Assembly: GCA_035494855.1 (NCBI GenBank)
Contig: DATJGR010000190.1
Span: 1-8,345 of the forward strand
Source: DATJGR01 sp035494855
Lineage (GTDB): Bacteria; Pseudomonadota; Gammaproteobacteria; Pseudomonadales; Azotimanducaceae
Length of the DNA: 8,345 nt
Direction of reading: 5' to 3'
Shown: positions 6,566 through 8,345 of the stretch, piece by piece
Numbering within the stretch: position 1 is the first letter of the stretch
Layout: each line of letters starts with the position of its first letter
Translations under genes and position numbers: made by a program
Notes under the pieces: model-generated
What the model was told of the DNA's origin: nothing
What the model saw: only the letters and a program-made list of their open reading frames with translations
The model's database searches: none

Positions 6566-6606
6566 TTGCCATTCGTCGACGATTTATATTACGATCATCA
6601 TATAAT
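6566..6606 (+). promoter_or_regulatory. Promoter for the membrane fusion protein gene
   Basis: TTGCCA (6566-6571), 18 nt, then TACGAT (6590-6595). A perfect TATAAT at 6601-6606 is an alternative -10 with a poorer -35 (for example TCGACG 19 nt upstream). Either choice leaves a 5' leader of roughly 40-55 nt before the GGAGG ribosome site of the gene at 6655. This AT-rich stretch stands out sharply from the GC-rich surroundings. Confidence 0.55.
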
Positions 6607-6615
6607 GAATGGCAA
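6586..6615 (-). promoter_or_regulatory. Promoter for the MFS pump gene (overlaps the opposite promoter)
   Basis: On the minus strand TTGCCA (6610-6615) is followed by 18 nt and TAATAT (6586-6591). Transcription would start near 6579, giving a leader of about 26 nt before the ATG at 6553. Its -10 overlaps the -10 of the plus-strand promoter by two bases, so the two promoters probably cannot be occupied together. Confidence 0.5.
6590..6601 (+). promoter_or_regulatory. Candidate TetR operator in the pump/fusion-protein promoter
   Basis: TACGATCATCAT is the centre of an imperfect dyad, TACGAT-C-ATCATA (6590-6602), and recurs with one change on the minus strand upstream of tetR (4905-4916). It covers the -10 of the plus-strand promoter and the spacer of the minus-strand promoter, so one bound dimer could shut off both. 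Confidence 0.55.
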
Positions 6616-6654
6616 GCTACTGACTCACATACGAACGAACCGGAGGACGTATCC

Positions 6655-7797
6655 ATGAATGCCGCAGTGGACACGCGCACGCTCGAACAGGGCACCGTTG
6701 TCAATGGCGCCGCTGCCGCGACATCGCCGCCGAAACCGTCGAAATACCGCGCAATCGCCGCCGCCCTCGTGGCGGTCGTGATAGCGGCCGCCGGTGCGAC
6801 CTATATCGCGCTGCCCGGAGCGTCCGAGAGCACCGACAACGCGTACGTCGGCGCCGATGCCACGTCGGTCGCGCCGAAAGTCCGTGGTCTCGTCGCGGCG
6901 GTGCTCGTTCAAGACAATCAGCGCGTACGCGCCGGCGATCCGCTCGTGCGCATCGACGCGGAAGAGTTCGACGCACGCGCCGCCACCGCCACTGCCGACC
7001 TCGCCGATGCGCAAGCCGGCGTCGCCGCCGCGCGCGCAGCGCTCGTCAGTCTCGACGCGGAAGAGCAACTGGCGCTCGCAAACGTCCGCGCCGCCCACAG
7101 TTCGATCCGTGCCGCGAGTGCGCAAGCGGACCGCGCCGTTGCAGATCGCCAGCGCTTCGACGCGCTCGCAACGCGCGGCGCCGTGTCTGTGCACGACGCG
7201 GCAGCGGTTCGCGCCACCGCGATCAGCGCCGAGCAGGACGTGGTCCGCGCAACGGCGCTGCTCGACGTGTCGCAACAGCAAGCGAGCGTCACCAGCGCGA
7301 AACGCGCGACGCTCGAAGCGCAGTTGCAGAAAGCGGAAGCCGCAGTCGCTCGCGCTCATGCCGCGCTAGACCTCGCGCAGCAGGACCAGCGGCATGCGTT
7401 GATCTTGGCGCCGATCGACGGCGTGGTCGGCAATCGGCAAGTGCAGCAAGGCGATTACGTGCAACCGGGATCGCGCCTGCTGGAACTGGTGCCGCTGCAG
7501 TCGGTGTACGTCACCGCGAACTTCAAAGAGACACAAACGGAACGCATGCGCATCGGGCAACGCGCGACGATTGAGGTCGATGCGATGCCGGACCACGTGC
7601 TGATCGGCACCGTGGACAGCTTCGCGCCCGGTTCCGGTTCGCAGTTCGCGTTGTTGCCGTTCGAACCGGGTACCGGCAACTTCACTAAAGTCGTGCAGCG
7701 CGTGCCGGTGCGGATCCGCTTCGACGCGGGACAATCGGCAATCGACGCGTTGCGGCCCGGCCTGTCGGTGACGGCGCGCGTGAAACTCGCCGACTGA
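6655..7797 (+). CDS. EmrA/HlyD-family membrane fusion (periplasmic adaptor) protein
   Basis: This 380-residue adaptor links an inner-membrane MFS pump to an outer-membrane channel. The cytoplasmic N-terminus (1-30) is followed by a single membrane anchor (about 31-53), the first lipoyl half DNAYVGADATSVAPKV...VQDNQRVRAGDPL (61-97; start and end motifs only), a long Ala/Gln-rich helical hairpin (about 105-245), the second lipoyl half LAPIDGVVGNRQVQQGDYV (251-269) and a beta-barrel domain with VTANFKETQ (286-294), the EmrA-type signature. The STDNAYV opening is also typical of EmrA-like partners of DHA2 pumps. The ATG at 6655 has GGAGG 8 nt upstream. It is transcribed divergently from the MFS gene rather than in the usual emrAB order. 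No TolC-like gene is in the window, so the outer-membrane channel must come from elsewhere. A degraded phytase-like gene follows directly. Confidence 0.95.
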   Translation: MNAAVDTRTLEQGTVVNGAAAATSPPKPSKYRAIAAALVAVVIAAAGATYIALPGASESTDNAYVGADATSVAPKVRGLVAAVLVQDNQRVRAGDPLVRIDAEEFDARAATATADLADAQAGVAAARAALVSLDAEEQLALANVRAAHSSIRAASAQADRAVADRQRFDALATRGAVSVHDAAAVRATAISAEQDVVRATALLDVSQQQASVTSAKRATLEAQLQKAEAAVARAHAALDLAQQDQRHALILAPIDGVVGNRQVQQGDYVQPGSRLLELVPLQSVYVTANFKETQTERMRIGQRATIEVDAMPDHVLIGTVDSFAPGSGSQFALLPFEPGTGNFTKVVQRVPVRIRFDAGQSAIDALRPGLSVTARVKLAD

Positions 7798-7812
7798 CAA
7801 TCTGGAGGGACG

Positions 7813-8345
7813 TTGCAGAGCAAAGGAGACGTAGAAATCTCCGGCAACACGCAAGGCCCGCATCGCCAACAAGGGCATGGAGGGGCTGGCATCAGCCGAC
7901 GGACAGACCCTGTGTGGCGCCATGCAGAGCCCGCTCGAACAGGATGGCGGCACCGACGACGGGTACACACGTATCGCCCGCGTCGACGCGCGCACCGGTA
8001 TGGTGAAGGAAATCGCACATCCGCTCACGAACATCGGCAAGGTCGTCAAGCCGAAGTACAGCACGGTCAGCGACATCGTCGCCATCAACGATCACCAACT
8101 GCAGGTGGACGAACGCGATGGAAAAGGTCTCAGCGACGGATCGAGCGCCGTCGTGAAGCTAACAGGTTTCGCGTTCGGACCCGATGCGGATGTCGACGGC
8201 GCCGCGAAGCACACGTTGTTCATTGCGAACGACAACGACTACTCGAGTGTCGTCGGCGGCAAGTCGAATCCGAACCAGTTCTGCGTAATCGCGTTGGATG
8301 ACGGCCACTGGCCGCGGGATCAACAGGATTCCAGCCGCAGGATCT
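7813..8345 (+). pseudogene. Degraded phytase-like esterase gene (N-terminal loss, frameshift, internal deletion; runs off window)
   Basis: From 7835 to the window edge one frame (codon starts at 7835, 7877 and so on) stays open and encodes sequence of the 'esterase-like activity of phytase' family: RIANKGMEGLA, QSPLEQDGG, SDIVAINDHQLQVDERDGKG, FIANDND and NPNQF. A TAG at 7832-7834 blocks this frame upstream. The few preceding family-like residues (KGDVEISGNTQGP) lie in another frame beginning near 7813, so a frameshift occurs at about 7860. Intact relatives are exported proteins with a signal peptide and a long N-terminal half before the GMEGLA motif; here the fusion-protein stop codon (7797) is only some 80 bp upstream, so that half is gone. 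SSAVVKL is joined directly to TGFAFGPD, where I recall a block of some tens of residues in relatives, suggesting an internal deletion. A TTG at 7813 with GGAGG 4 nt upstream could start only a short nonsense product. Confidence 0.72.

Larger units (their letters stand above)
6564..6617. repeat. 11-bp perfect inverted repeat framing the divergent promoter
   Basis: GCTTGCCATTC (6564-6574) recurs as its exact reverse complement at 6607-6617, separated by 32 bp of AT-rich DNA. Each arm contains TTGCCA, a 5-of-6 -35 box, pointing inward on its own strand, so the repeat makes the intergenic region a nearly symmetrical bidirectional promoter. It could also be a regulator-binding site. Confidence 0.7.

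Noticed and set aside
7813..8301. 162-residue plus-strand ORF from a TTG after the fusion-protein gene
   Set aside because: Only its first dozen or so residues resemble the phytase-like family. The rest is an out-of-frame reading, since the homologous sequence continues in a different frame.

Overview
The window is GC-rich (only the promoter of an efflux locus is AT-rich), densely coded, with tight gene spacing and GGAG/GGAGG-type ribosome sites. The protein families (RIO1-type kinase, DHA2 efflux pump with an EmrA-like partner, PEP-mutase-like enzyme, phytase-like esterase, small secreted two-cysteine proteins) point to a Gram-negative proteobacterium, probably a beta- or gammaproteobacterium. 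The sequence alone does not settle the genus. I see no rRNA, tRNA, CRISPR array, insertion sequence or phage gene.

Left part (1-2114). The end of a short-chain dehydrogenase (+) meets a minus-strand cluster tail to tail. Read in transcription order, the cluster is: a small secreted two-cysteine protein (2114-1824), a 10-codon ORF with a good ribosome site plus an intrinsic terminator (1732-1646), a RIO1-family protein kinase (1589-822), and a second small secreted protein (749-462). Once its start is set at a GTG, the second small protein aligns without gaps to the first, so the two are paralogues flanking the kinase.

Middle part (2115-4283). A VOC/glyoxalase-fold protein (+, with a possible leaderless promoter) converges on an isocitrate lyase/PEP mutase family enzyme (-). 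That gene is divergent from a single sulfotransferase (+), which ends 2 bp from the tetR stop codon. These look like independent single-gene units.

Right part (4286-7797) is a complete efflux module: a TetR-family repressor and a DHA2-type MFS pump on the minus strand, and a divergent EmrA/HlyD-type membrane fusion protein on the plus strand. The pump/fusion intergenic region is a nearly symmetrical bidirectional promoter: an 11-bp perfect inverted repeat carries a TTGCCA -35 box on each strand, and the two -10 boxes overlap in the centre. The centre contains a 12-bp motif that recurs, with one change, just upstream of tetR, so it is a good candidate for the TetR operator. No outer-membrane channel gene is in the window.

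Right edge (about 7813-8345). Directly after the fusion-protein gene lies a degraded fragment of a phytase-like esterase gene. Its N-terminal part is missing, a frameshift follows a few codons in, and an internal block appears to be deleted. I call it a pseudogene.
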